Assembly: GCA_021295815.1 (NCBI GenBank)
Contig: JAGWBQ010000006.1
Span: 586 to 64,585, forward strand
Length of the DNA stretch: 64,000 nucleotides
DNA from: Gemmatimonadota bacterium
Lineage (GTDB): Bacteria; Gemmatimonadota; Gemmatimonadetes; Longimicrobiales; Gaopeijiaceae
Direction of reading: 5' to 3'
Below, in pieces: positions 19,246-28,075 of this stretch; within the stretch, counting starts at the first letter, position 1, and the number at the start of each line of letters is the position of its first letter. Under the pieces are notes generated by a model, which did not search any database, was not told the origin of the DNA, and worked only from the letters and a program-made list of their open reading frames with translations. The position numbers were made by a program, and so were the translations under genes.

Positions 19246-20347
19246 GGGCAGACGGCGAGTCGGAGCGAGCGTCGCCGCCGGAGCTCGCGGTCGCGGCCAC
19301 CGGCTCGCACGACGGTTGTGGTACGACCGCCCCTCCTTCGCGTTTCGCGTCCTGTTCCAGCTTTCCGCACCTCTTTCCTTCGGCTACCGAGCCCTTTTCG
19401 CCTACGATCGGCGGCGCAGGCTCGACCGCCGGAGGTCGGCGGCCATCCCGGTGATCTCGGTGGGCGGCCTCGTCGCCGGGGGGAGCGGGAAGACGCCGGT
19501 AACCTCCTGGGTCGCCTCCGTGCTCGCAAGGGCCGGTGGGCGTCCGGGCCGCGTCGGCGGCCCCGGGCCCGACGACGAGGCCCTGCTTCACAGGCGGTGG
19601 ACGCCGGCTGTCGCGGTCGTCGTCGACCGCGATCGCTTCCGGGGCGTGGAGGAGCTCGCGCGTCGGGGGGTCGAAATCGCCGTGCTCGACGACGGTTTCC
19701 AGCACCGGCAGCTCGCGCGCGACCTCGATCTCGCTCTTGTGAGCGCCGGGGAGAATCGCGCGCTCCTGCCCCGAGGCCCGAGACGGGAACCGGGTTCGGC
19801 TCTGAATCGGGCGGACCGGATCGTGCTTGTCAAGTCGGGAGACGCCTCCCCGGCGTGGGACGCGTCCGAAGCGCCCGAGACTCCCGTGGCGCAGCTCCGT
19901 TTCGAGCCCGGGTCCTGGCTCGATCTCGTCGGCGCTCCGGCCCCCGCGCCCGAAGGACAGGTACTTGCGGTTTCGGGTATCGCTCGACCTGATCGTTTCG
20001 CGGCGCAACTGGCGGCGGCCGGGTACCCACCCGCAGCCTCGATCACCTACGCCGACCACCACCGCTATACCCGCCGCGACGCGCTCGACATCAGGAATCG
20101 CCTGAACGGTCGCACCTTGGTGACCACCGAAAAGGACGCGGTCAAGCTGTGCCGGTTCGGCTCCGTCCTGGGCCCGGCCCGGGCGCTCGGCCAGCAACTG
20201 GTCTGGGAGACGGGCGAGACGGAGCTGGCCCGTGCCGTCGTGGCGGTCGGACTCGAGCGCGGTAGCCTGGAGATGGGCGGTCGGCCAGATGGGCGCGGTC
20301 GGGCCGGAACGCCCGGTCGTTCACCCGCCGGGAGCCCATGCCCGTGA
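19238..20347 (+). CDS. lpxK: LpxK: tetraacyldisaccharide 4'-kinase
   Basis: It phosphorylates the 4' position of the lipid A precursor at the inner membrane. The P-loop is GGLVAGGSGKTPVT (about residue 76), and the second hallmark DDGFQHRQLARD is near residue 149, followed by LLPRGPRREP. The region between them is short: the SRGYGGK-type loop found after the P-loop in Proteobacteria is reduced to RPGRVGGPGPDDEALL. An N-terminal arm (about 15-45) is amphipathic and probably binds the membrane. The 369 residues are within family range. The last 10 bases overlap rlmH. Confidence 0.88.
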   Translation: MTEGRRRVGASVAAGARGRGHRLARRLWYDRPSFAFRVLFQLSAPLSFGYRALFAYDRRRRLDRRRSAAIPVISVGGLVAGGSGKTPVTSWVASVLARAGGRPGRVGGPGPDDEALLHRRWTPAVAVVVDRDRFRGVEELARRGVEIAVLDDGFQHRQLARDLDLALVSAGENRALLPRGPRREPGSALNRADRIVLVKSGDASPAWDASEAPETPVAQLRFEPGSWLDLVGAPAPAPEGQVLAVSGIARPDRFAAQLAAAGYPPAASITYADHHRYTRRDALDIRNRLNGRTLVTTEKDAVKLCRFGSVLGPARALGQQLVWETGETELARAVVAVGLERGSLEMGGRPDGRGRAGTPGRSPAGSPCP

Positions 20348-20820
20348 AGGTGGTCACGCTCTCCGTCGGCGGCGTCGGCCCTCCGCTTGCGGCCGGCGTC
20401 GAGGAGTACGAGAAGCGCGCCCGCCGCTACTGGCGGACCGAGATCGTCCAGGTCAAGGCGGGCTGCAAGGGACGGGCGACGCCCCGTCGCGTGACGGAGG
20501 CCGAGGCCGAACGCCTTCTCCGGCGCATCCCGGACGCCTTCGAATGCCTCGCCCTCACGAGGACCGGTGCGCAGCTCTCCTCCGCGGCGCTCGCCCGTCT
20601 GCTCTCGGATGCCGCACTCCGTTCGCTCTCCGGGGTGATCTTTGTCATCGGAGGGGCGTACGGGCTTGCGCCGTCGGTGCTCGCGAGAGCGGATCGCAGG
20701 ATCTCGCTTTCCGCGCTGACCGTGCCGCACGAGCTCGCCCGCCTCGTCCTCGCGGAGCAGCTCTACCGCGCCGGCACCATTGTCCGCAAAGAACCCTATC
20801 ACAAGGCGGTCCCTACTTGA
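20338..20820 (+). CDS. rlmH: RlmH: 23S rRNA pseudouridine-1915 N3-methyltransferase
   Basis: This SPOUT-class enzyme methylates pseudouridine 1915 in helix 69 of 23S rRNA. The 160 residues have the family ending: a glycine-rich knot FVIGGAYGL, LSALTVPHELARLVLAEQLYRA, and the C-terminal KEPYHK. It overlaps lpxK by 10 bases and bshC by 4 bases (TTGA), so it belongs to the same transcription unit. Confidence 0.93.
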   Translation: MPVKVVTLSVGGVGPPLAAGVEEYEKRARRYWRTEIVQVKAGCKGRATPRRVTEAEAERLLRRIPDAFECLALTRTGAQLSSAALARLLSDAALRSLSGVIFVIGGAYGLAPSVLARADRRISLSALTVPHELARLVLAEQLYRAGTIVRKEPYHKAVPT

Positions 20821-22421
20821 CCGGAAACGTCTCCTCGCTCGAGCTGATGGTCGGTCCCGCCTTGGGCTCCGCGCTGCACCGCGCCTACCTGGACGGCGCC
20901 GAGTCCATCGCTCCCTTCTTCGAGTACGATTACCGCTCCCTCTCTTCCTACCGCGCCAAGGCCGACGAGGTGGACCGACGCTTCGACCGGAAGGCGAGGC
21001 TGCGGGCGGCCCGGGCGCTCCATCCCGGCGGCGACCTCTCCCCCGAAATGCTCGACTGGGTCGAGCGCGAAGGCTACATGGTCACCACCGGCCAGCAGCC
21101 GGCGCTCTTCGGAGGACCGCTCTACTGCCTGGTGAAGGCGTTGGGTGCGGTCAGGCTCGCCGAGAGGCTCGAAACCGAGCTGGGGCGTCCGGTGATCCCG
21201 GTCTACTGGATGGCCTCGGAGGACCACGACTGGGCGGAGGCGGATCACGTCTCGATCACCAGCCCGAAGAACGAGCTCGTCGAGATCAGGCTCCCTCGAC
21301 CTCCGGGCGAAGGCAACCCCTCGCTCGGCCGCATCCCCCTCGGGCCGGAGATCGCGGCGTGCGTGGCCAGGCTCGACGATCTACTTCCGCCTAGCGAATT
21401 CGCACGCGACTACCTCGACCTGACGGCTCGGTGCTTCACACCCGGGCGGACGCTGCCCGAGGCCTGCCTCGACTTCTTCGGATCCCTCTTGGACCGCTTC
21501 GACCTTCGGTTCGTCGATTCGGCGTCCGCTCAGGTGAAAGAGGCGAGCGCTCCGCTCCTGGCACGTGAGTTGGGCAGAAGCATGGAAAGTGAAGAGCTGC
21601 TCGGAGTTACAGGGCGTCGTCTTACCGATCTCGGGCTGCCCCTTCAGGTGCCGGTGCTCGAAGGCGCGGTCAATCTCTTCTTCGAAGGACCGGCCGGCCG
21701 GGAGCGCATCTGCCGTGACGGAGGCAGCTTCCGTCTGCGAGGTTCGGGGCTCAGATACTCGTCGGACGAACTTCTCTCCCACCAGCGCTCCGATCCGCGG
21801 ACCCTCAGTCCCAACGTCCTGCTCAGGCCCTTGGTGGAGAGCGCGGTGTTTCCCACCCTGGCCTATGTGGCGGGTCCCGGCGAGGTCAGCTATTTCGCCC
21901 AGCTTCGCAGCTACTACGCCTCGCTGGATCTCACCATGCCGGTCGTCTACCCGCGCGCCGGCGTCACACCCCTGGAGGGCAAGGTGGCCAAGGTGCTCGA
22001 CAAGTTCGACCTCGACATCGACGGTCTGGCCCGTCCCCTCCACGAGGTGACCGCCAAGTTCGTGCGCGAAGCGGTTCCGGATCGGGTCCGGGACAGCCTG
22101 AGCCGGTTCAGGCAGGGCGTCGCACCGGGGATGGCCGAGATCGACCGCACCGTCCGCGCCATCGACCCCACGGTCTCGGGCTCGGTCAAACACGCCCGCG
22201 CTCAGATCTTCCATGCGGTTCGCGAGCTCGAGCGCAAGATCGGTCACGCCGTCAAGCGCCAGAACGCCGTCGCCGTGGGCCAGGTCGAGAAGGCGGCCCT
22301 CCACCTCTTCCCGAAGGGGGTTCCAGCGGAGAGGGTGCAAAGTCCGCTTTACTATCTCGCCCGTTACGGAGAGAGCTTCATCGACCGTCTGTACGCGTCG
22401 CTGGAAGCGGAGATCGGATGA
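20817..22421 (+). CDS. bshC: BshC: putative cysteine ligase of bacillithiol synthesis
   Basis: BshC is assigned the last step of bacillithiol synthesis, adding cysteine to glucosaminyl-malate. The 534 residues match the family: VTTGQQPALFGGPLYCLVKA (about residue 85), PVIPVYWMASEDHDWAEADH (about 125), ARPLxVYPR-like segments later, and a long C-terminal coiled coil (about 400-500). The start is TTG 20817 overlapping the rlmH stop; the frame upstream of this lies inside lpxK and rlmH and is not used. bshA and bshB are not in the window. Bacillithiol use is therefore inferred from this single gene. Confidence 0.88.
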   Translation: MTGNVSSLELMVGPALGSALHRAYLDGAESIAPFFEYDYRSLSSYRAKADEVDRRFDRKARLRAARALHPGGDLSPEMLDWVEREGYMVTTGQQPALFGGPLYCLVKALGAVRLAERLETELGRPVIPVYWMASEDHDWAEADHVSITSPKNELVEIRLPRPPGEGNPSLGRIPLGPEIAACVARLDDLLPPSEFARDYLDLTARCFTPGRTLPEACLDFFGSLLDRFDLRFVDSASAQVKEASAPLLARELGRSMESEELLGVTGRRLTDLGLPLQVPVLEGAVNLFFEGPAGRERICRDGGSFRLRGSGLRYSSDELLSHQRSDPRTLSPNVLLRPLVESAVFPTLAYVAGPGEVSYFAQLRSYYASLDLTMPVVYPRAGVTPLEGKVAKVLDKFDLDIDGLARPLHEVTAKFVREAVPDRVRDSLSRFRQGVAPGMAEIDRTVRAIDPTVSGSVKHARAQIFHAVRELERKIGHAVKRQNAVAVGQVEKAALHLFPKGVPAERVQSPLYYLARYGESFIDRLYASLEAEIG

Positions 22422-22498
22422 ATTTTGGACCCGAGCGGCTCCGTAACCGTATTACCAGCCGCAATCTCCCTCGCTCACCCTTCGGCTGAGGCGTCGCC

Positions 22499-22780
22499 AT
22501 GCAGATATGGATGTTGTTCATGTTGATCCCGCTGGCCGCCATCGTGCTCGGTTCGCCGTTGGGGCAGGCCCTGGCGGCGCGGATTAGAGCTCCGACTCAG
22601 CCTCCGAACGAGGAGTTGCCCGCGAAGACCGAGGACCGCATCCGGATTCTCGAAGGCGAGGTGGACCGGCTCGGCCGTGAAGTCGAGGACCTGGCCGAGC
22701 AGAACCGATTCCTCACCGGGCTTGTGGAGGAGACGACGCCGGAGATCCCCGCTCGCGGAGACCTCGACCTGCCGCGCTGA
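22499..22780 (+). CDS. Small membrane-anchored coiled-coil protein
   Basis: The protein has 93 residues. An N-terminal hydrophobic helix (about 3-27, QIWMLFMLIPLAAIVLG) is followed by a charged heptad segment (about 45-80, with the core RIRILEGEVDRLGREVEDL) and a short acidic tail. This is the topology of PspB-like or FtsB/DivIC-like proteins, but no diagnostic motif decides between them. It lies between bshC and murJ in the same orientation, which weakly suggests an envelope role. No family was recognised with confidence. Confidence 0.6.
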   Translation: MQIWMLFMLIPLAAIVLGSPLGQALAARIRAPTQPPNEELPAKTEDRIRILEGEVDRLGREVEDLAEQNRFLTGLVEETTPEIPARGDLDLPR

Positions 22781-22887
22781 CGGTGAGGAAGATGCGGCGT
22801 CTTCGTGCGTGACGACGGACTCCCCCTGACGGCCGTCGGCGGTTACGAGGTGGCGGGACGTTCGGAAACGAAGACGAGGCCGGCTCC

Positions 22888-24588
22888 GTGATCCCCGCTT
22901 CGCTCCGCGGCTACTGGAAGATCGGCGCGTCGCGGGTGTTCAGCGGCATATTCCTGAGCCGCCTCCTCGGGCTGGCCCGCGAGCGGGCCATCGCCCACTT
23001 CTTCGGGGCCGGTTTTCATGCCGACGTCTGGCGAGTGGCGATGCGGCTGCCGAACGTGCTGCGCAACCTTCTCGGCGAAGGAACGCTCGCCGCCGCCATG
23101 GTGCCTGTCTACTCCAGGCTTCTGGAAGAAGGGAGAGACGCCGATGCCCGCCGGTTCGCCGGCGCCGTGCTGGGACTGCTTGCCCTCGTCGCGGGAGCCG
23201 TATCGATCACCGCCGCGTTCCTCGCTCAGGCGATCGTCGAGATCGTGGTTCCTCTGTGGAGTCCCGAGAAGCAGCGAGCCACGGCGACGATTGTCCGGGT
23301 CGTCACTCCCATGGTGGGACTGACCATCGTCTCCGCCTGGGCGATGGCCGTGCTCGACTCCCACCGCCGCTTTTTCGTCTCGTACGCGGGCTCGAGCCTG
23401 TGGAACCTGGTCATGATCGCCACCCTCGTGGCCGGCGGGGTGAGGTTCGGTCTCGGTCAGGACGATCTCCTGCTCGCCCTCGGATGGGGCGCGTTCGCGG
23501 GCGGAGCCCTACAGCTCGCGATCCAGGGAAGCGTCGCGCTCAGACAGCTCCCGGGCATCCGGATCTCTCTGGGAAAGGGGATCGCCGAGGTGAGGGAAGC
23601 CGTGCGCAACTTCTTCCCCGTGCTGGGCGCTCGCGGTGCGACCAATATCGGCGGCTGGCTCGAACTCGTGATGGTGGGGCTGCTCGCCGAGGGCGCCGCG
23701 GCGGCCATGGGGTACGCTCAGACGCTCTATCTGATACCCATCGCGCTCTTCGGCATCTCGATCGCGGCGGCGGAGCTTCCCGAGCTCGCCAGAATGAGGG
23801 CGGAGGAGAAGGAGACGTTCGTTCTCCGGATCGAGCGCGCGCTGGGCCGGCTGACCCGTTACACGATCCCGGCGGTCGTCGGTTTCCTGTTTCTCGGCGA
23901 CATCGTCGTCGCCACCCTTTTCCAGACCGGAGCCTTCGGACGTACCGCCACCACCGTCACCTGGCTGACTCTCGCGGCTTACGCCCTCGGGATCTTCGCG
24001 TCGGCTAACTCCCGGACCCTGACCTCCAGCTTCTACGCGCTGCGGGAGTACCGCACGCCTGCGCGCATCGTGCTGGCAAGAGTGGCGATCTCGATCGCGA
24101 TCGGCGTCGCCCTCATGTTCCCCCTCGACCGCCGGCTCGTCGGCGAACCCGGAGCCCAGCTCTCTCTGGGACCGGTCGGCATCGCTCTCGGGACCTCGGT
24201 CGGGGCCTGGATCGAGTGGACAATGCTCAGAAGAGCGCTGGAGAGGAGAATCGGTCGCTGCCGCGTGCAGCCGGGCCGGATCCTGTCGGCCTCGACGCTT
24301 GCTCTCGGGTGCGCGTTGGTGGTGCTGGGGATCCCGACGCTGGCGGGCGTACCCGTGGGAGCGCTCGGCGCGTGGCTCGTCGGGGAGGGCGCCGGTGGCG
24401 AGACCGGGGCTCTCCCCCCCTTGGCCGCCGGCGCGGTGACGCTGGTTCCCTACTGCGTCCTCTACCTCGTAGCGGATTGGTTGCTCGGACGCCGAAGGGA
24501 CGGACCGACCTCGGAACCTGGAAACGGTCGGGCCGGTGAAGATCTACCCTCCGGGGCAGGCGACGCGGGCGAGGAACCCGGACCGTGA
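22888..24588 (+). CDS. murJ: MurJ: lipid II flippase
   Basis: It moves the peptidoglycan precursor lipid II across the inner membrane. The 566 residues contain about 14 hydrophobic helices. MVF-family features include ASRVFSGIFLSRLLGLARE at the N terminus, FFGAGFHADVWRVAMRLPN, LLGEGTLAAAMVPVY (about 65), and the Arg-rich loop helices. A disordered acidic tail of about 30 residues closes the protein. It starts with GTG 22888 and overlaps uvrC by 4 bases (GTGA). Confidence 0.92.
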   Translation: MIPASLRGYWKIGASRVFSGIFLSRLLGLARERAIAHFFGAGFHADVWRVAMRLPNVLRNLLGEGTLAAAMVPVYSRLLEEGRDADARRFAGAVLGLLALVAGAVSITAAFLAQAIVEIVVPLWSPEKQRATATIVRVVTPMVGLTIVSAWAMAVLDSHRRFFVSYAGSSLWNLVMIATLVAGGVRFGLGQDDLLLALGWGAFAGGALQLAIQGSVALRQLPGIRISLGKGIAEVREAVRNFFPVLGARGATNIGGWLELVMVGLLAEGAAAAMGYAQTLYLIPIALFGISIAAAELPELARMRAEEKETFVLRIERALGRLTRYTIPAVVGFLFLGDIVVATLFQTGAFGRTATTVTWLTLAAYALGIFASANSRTLTSSFYALREYRTPARIVLARVAISIAIGVALMFPLDRRLVGEPGAQLSLGPVGIALGTSVGAWIEWTMLRRALERRIGRCRVQPGRILSASTLALGCALVVLGIPTLAGVPVGALGAWLVGEGAGGETGALPPLAAGAVTLVPYCVLYLVADWLLGRRRDGPTSEPGNGRAGEDLPSGAGDAGEEPGP

Positions 24589-26420
24589 CGGAAGGATCGG
24601 TGCCCTTCGAAAGCGAGGTGCTGAACGCCCTACCGGCGAGGCCGGGCGTCTACCTCTTCAAGGACGAGGCCGGCGAGATCCTCTACGTCGGCAAGGCCAA
24701 GTCGCTCCGAGCTCGCGTAAGAAGCTACGTGGGATCCCGCGCCGCATCGCTCAGCGCCAAGAATCGGAAGCTCATGGCGCAGGCTTCCGCCGTGGATACC
24801 GTCGTGGTGGACACCGAGGCCGAGGCGCTCATACTGGAAGCCAACCTCATCAAGGAACACCATCCCCATTTCAACATCCTGCTCAGGGACGACAAGAGCT
24901 ACCCCTACGTCAGGGTCTCAATGGGAGAGCCGTTTCCCAGAGTGACCGTCACCCGTCGTACGGTCGATGACGGATCGCGCTATTTCGGTCCGTACACCTC
25001 GGTGGGGCCAATGCGCGCCGCGCTCAAGGTGATCAACTCGCTCCACACCGTGCGCTCGTGCACCTACCGTCTTCCCTACGAGGCGCCGGCGCGTCCCTGT
25101 CTCGACTATCACATCGGCAAATGCCGCGCGCCGTGCACCGGACTGCAGAGCAGGGAGGAGTACCGGGCGATGATCGGAGAAGTGGTGCGGGTCCTCGACG
25201 GGGACATTCTCTCGGTGCGGGAGACGGCCGAGCGCGAGATGACCGAGGCGGCCGAGCGGCTGGAATTCGAGAAGGCGGCGCGACTCCGCGATGCGGTGGC
25301 CGGACTCGACGGCCTGGTCGGACGCCAGCGGGTGCACCGTTCGCGTGGCGGCGACTTCGACGTCTTCGGGGTGGCGCGCGACGGCGACGCGGGCAGCGGC
25401 GTGGTGTTACGGATTCGCAAGGGCCTCCTGCTCGGCAGGAGCTCGCACGCTCTGGAGGGGGTCGCCGAAGCAGAGGAATCGGAACTGGTCTCGGCTCTGG
25501 TCTCCCGCTACTACTTCGGGCGCGGGCTCGCGGGACGGAGCGACCTGCCTCGCTACGTGCTCCTTCCGACCGCCGTCGACGACGTGGAGCTCGTCGCCGA
25601 CCTTCTCTCCGAAATGGGACGGAAGGTCGAACTCTCCCGACCGCAGCGCGGCGAACGTCTGGCCTTGGTGCAGCTAGCCAAGGAGAACGCCCGCCAGGCG
25701 CTCGAAGACGGAATAGCGCTGACCGCCGGAGTGGGAGCGCGCGCCGAGCGGCCGCTCTTCGCGCTCCAGGAAGCTCTAGGCCTCAAGGTGGTGCCCCGGC
25801 TTATGGCCTGCCTCGACGTGTCCCACACGCAGGGAACCGAGACCGTCGCTTCCGCGGTGGTGTTCGAGAACGGCGAGCCGCGCAAGTCTGATTACCGAAC
25901 CTTCCGAATACGGGGCGACTGGGGTAACGACGACCTCGCCTCGATGGCGGAGGCCGCGGGCCGGTTCGTTCGGCATCGGAAGGAATCCGACGCGCGAGTC
26001 CCCGACCTGATCCTGGTGGACGGTGGGCCGGGACAACTCGGCGCCGCCGAGGACGCGCTCGCCGCCCAAGGGACCGAAACCGCGCTCTTCGCCCTCGCCA
26101 AGCGCGAGGAACTGGTCTACGGTCCGACGTCCGCACCCGTTCGTTTGAGCAGGAGGAACCGCGCACTCCATCTCCTGCAGCGCATGCGCGACGAGGCCCA
26201 CCGGGTTGCGCACCGCTACAACCGCAAGCTGCGCTCCAAACGCACGCTCAGGAGCGACTTGGGCGATATTCCGGGAATCGGCGCCGCCCGCCAGCGCGAA
26301 CTTCTGAGGAGGTTCGGTTCGCTGAAGGGCGTGCGCGAAGCCACTTCGGAGGAGATAGCCAGTGTTCCAGGGATCGGCAGAGCTCTCGCGCTCCGCGTTC
26401 TCACCTATCTGGGCAGGTAG
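24585..26420 (+). CDS. uvrC: UvrC: excinuclease ABC subunit C
   Basis: UvrC makes both incisions in nucleotide excision repair. The 611 residues show an N-terminal GIY-YIG domain (PGVYLFKDEAGEILYVGKA, about 18-36), a Cys-containing segment (CLDYHIGKCRAPC, about 170), a UVR motif (about 205-240), an RNase H-like C-terminal nuclease domain (ACLDVSHTQGTETVAS and LILVDGGPGQL), and tandem helix-hairpin-helix motifs at the end (IPGIGAARQRELLRRFGS). The GTG start overlaps murJ. Confidence 0.95.
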   Translation: MTEGSVPFESEVLNALPARPGVYLFKDEAGEILYVGKAKSLRARVRSYVGSRAASLSAKNRKLMAQASAVDTVVVDTEAEALILEANLIKEHHPHFNILLRDDKSYPYVRVSMGEPFPRVTVTRRTVDDGSRYFGPYTSVGPMRAALKVINSLHTVRSCTYRLPYEAPARPCLDYHIGKCRAPCTGLQSREEYRAMIGEVVRVLDGDILSVRETAEREMTEAAERLEFEKAARLRDAVAGLDGLVGRQRVHRSRGGDFDVFGVARDGDAGSGVVLRIRKGLLLGRSSHALEGVAEAEESELVSALVSRYYFGRGLAGRSDLPRYVLLPTAVDDVELVADLLSEMGRKVELSRPQRGERLALVQLAKENARQALEDGIALTAGVGARAERPLFALQEALGLKVVPRLMACLDVSHTQGTETVASAVVFENGEPRKSDYRTFRIRGDWGNDDLASMAEAAGRFVRHRKESDARVPDLILVDGGPGQLGAAEDALAAQGTETALFALAKREELVYGPTSAPVRLSRRNRALHLLQRMRDEAHRVAHRYNRKLRSKRTLRSDLGDIPGIGAARQRELLRRFGSLKGVREATSEEIASVPGIGRALALRVLTYLGR

Positions 26421-26426
26421 GCCGCG

Positions 26427-27896
26427 GTGACCGTGCGCGTGCGCTTCGCGCCCAGCCCGACCGGGCGGCTGCATCTGGGAAACGCCCGGGTCGCCGTGTT
26501 CAATTGGCTCTTCGCGAGAAGACACGGGGGCGCCTTCATCCTGCGCATCGAAGACACCGATCGGGAGAGGCATCGGGAGAGCGCCGAAGATGGCATCCGG
26601 GCCGACCTGGCCTGGCTCGGGCTCGATCCGGACGAAGGTCCGGCGGAAGGAGGGGAGTTCGGCCCGTACCGGCAGAGCGAGCGGAGTGGAATTTACGTCC
26701 GGGCGCTCGCCGATCTGATCGAGGCCGGGTCCGCTTTTCCCTGTTTCTGCGATCCCGGGGAGTCGACGACGGATCGTCGCTACAACGGCCGATGCCGAGA
26801 GATGGACCCGAGGGAGCGGGAGGGGCGGATCGGAAGGGGAGAGGCCCATGCGGTAAGGTTCGCTTCGCCCGAGCGAGGGACGGTCGTCGTCCGGGACAGC
26901 TCGCTGGCGGCCGGAGAGGCGCGTTTTCCCGCCGCCGACATCGACGACTTCGTCCTCAGGCGCGCCCGCGGGGGCTTTACGTACAACTTCGTCTGCGCCG
27001 TCGACGACGCCCGCATGGATATCACCCATGTGATCAGAGGTGCCGGCCACCTCTCCAACACGCCCAAGCAGGCGCTGATGCTCGGGGCCCTGGCGGCGGA
27101 GCCGCCCTCGTACGCGCATCTGCCGACGCTGCTCGCTCCCGACGGAGGCAAGCTCTCCAAGAGAAGCGGCGCGACCCCGGTCAGCGAGCTCGAGGCTGGA
27201 GGATTCCCCGCCGACGCCGTGGTCAACTACCTTTCGCTCCTGGGCTGGTCGCACCCGGACCAGCGGGAGTTCCTCGGCCGTCGCGAACTCATCGACTCCA
27301 TCAGCCTGAAGAGGGTGGGCCGCTCCGAGGTGCGCACGGACCCGAAGAAGATGCTTTGGCTCTCCAGGCGCCACATCGCCGCCATGCCCCTCGATGAGCT
27401 GGCCCGGATTCTCGAGGGTTGGTATGACAGGAGAGGGCTGCCGGAAGGGAGCGACTGGAAGGCGGGAGTCGATGCGCTGCGCCCTCGGTTCACGACTTAC
27501 GCCTGCGCGACGCGCACCTTGGGGACGCTCTACGGACGGCGTACGGAACCTGCCGGGTCGGGCGCCGCCGAGGCGGAGAGCGAGGAACGCCGCGTGGCGG
27601 CGACGACGGAAACCGTGGTGGAGGCCGTGAACCGGGCGTTGCGGAGTGAGACCGACTGGAGTCCCGAACGGCTGCGGCCCGCGCTGCTCGCGGCCGGCAA
27701 ATCGGTTGGCGCTCGCGGACCGGGACTCTTCCATCCGATCCGCCGTCGACTGACGGGAAGGGAGGTCGGACCCGACGTGATCAAACTTCTTCTGGCCCTC
27801 GGCAGAAAGGAGGTTCTGAAGCGGCTTGCGCCACCGCCGGTCGCCGGTCCCTCGGCGGCTCGCACTGTCTCCGGTCGGGCAGAGCGGCCCGGTTGA
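26427..27896 (+). CDS. gltX: Glutamyl-tRNA synthetase
   Basis: It charges tRNA-Glu. Class I signatures are the HIGH-like PSPTGRLHLGNAR at residue 8 and the KMSKS-like KLSKRSG near residue 242. A zinc-type pattern CFC then YNGRC lies around residues 109-130. The 489 residues are normal size. Whether it is discriminating or also charges tRNA-Gln cannot be read from the sequence; glnS and gatCAB are not in the window. It follows uvrC by six bases. Confidence 0.94.
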   Translation: MTVRVRFAPSPTGRLHLGNARVAVFNWLFARRHGGAFILRIEDTDRERHRESAEDGIRADLAWLGLDPDEGPAEGGEFGPYRQSERSGIYVRALADLIEAGSAFPCFCDPGESTTDRRYNGRCREMDPREREGRIGRGEAHAVRFASPERGTVVVRDSSLAAGEARFPAADIDDFVLRRARGGFTYNFVCAVDDARMDITHVIRGAGHLSNTPKQALMLGALAAEPPSYAHLPTLLAPDGGKLSKRSGATPVSELEAGGFPADAVVNYLSLLGWSHPDQREFLGRRELIDSISLKRVGRSEVRTDPKKMLWLSRRHIAAMPLDELARILEGWYDRRGLPEGSDWKAGVDALRPRFTTYACATRTLGTLYGRRTEPAGSGAAEAESEERRVAATTETVVEAVNRALRSETDWSPERLRPALLAAGKSVGARGPGLFHPIRRRLTGREVGPDVIKLLLALGRKEVLKRLAPPPVAGPSAARTVSGRAERPG

Positions 27897-27940
27897 CACC
27901 CGAGCGGCAAGAGCGAACGAACGCCGACCTTCGCCCATGC

Positions 27941-27972
27941 TCGCCACACTTGAAAACCGTTGGATGTGGCGA
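27941..27972. repeat. Inverted repeat upstream of the TPR lipoprotein gene
   Basis: TCGCCACA (27941-27948) and TGTGGCGA (27965-27972) form a perfect 8-bp stem with a 16-base loop. There is no T tract, so it is not a good intrinsic terminator. It lies about 100 bases before the next gene and could be an operator or a chance palindrome. Confidence 0.35.
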
Positions 27973-28075
27973 CATTCCGACGCAGGCATTACCTTAGGGG
28001 CATCCGGGCTCCGGCATCGTCCGCAGCTCGCTTGTGGCGTCTCCGCCCAGCTCTCACGTAAACGCCAGGATTGCC

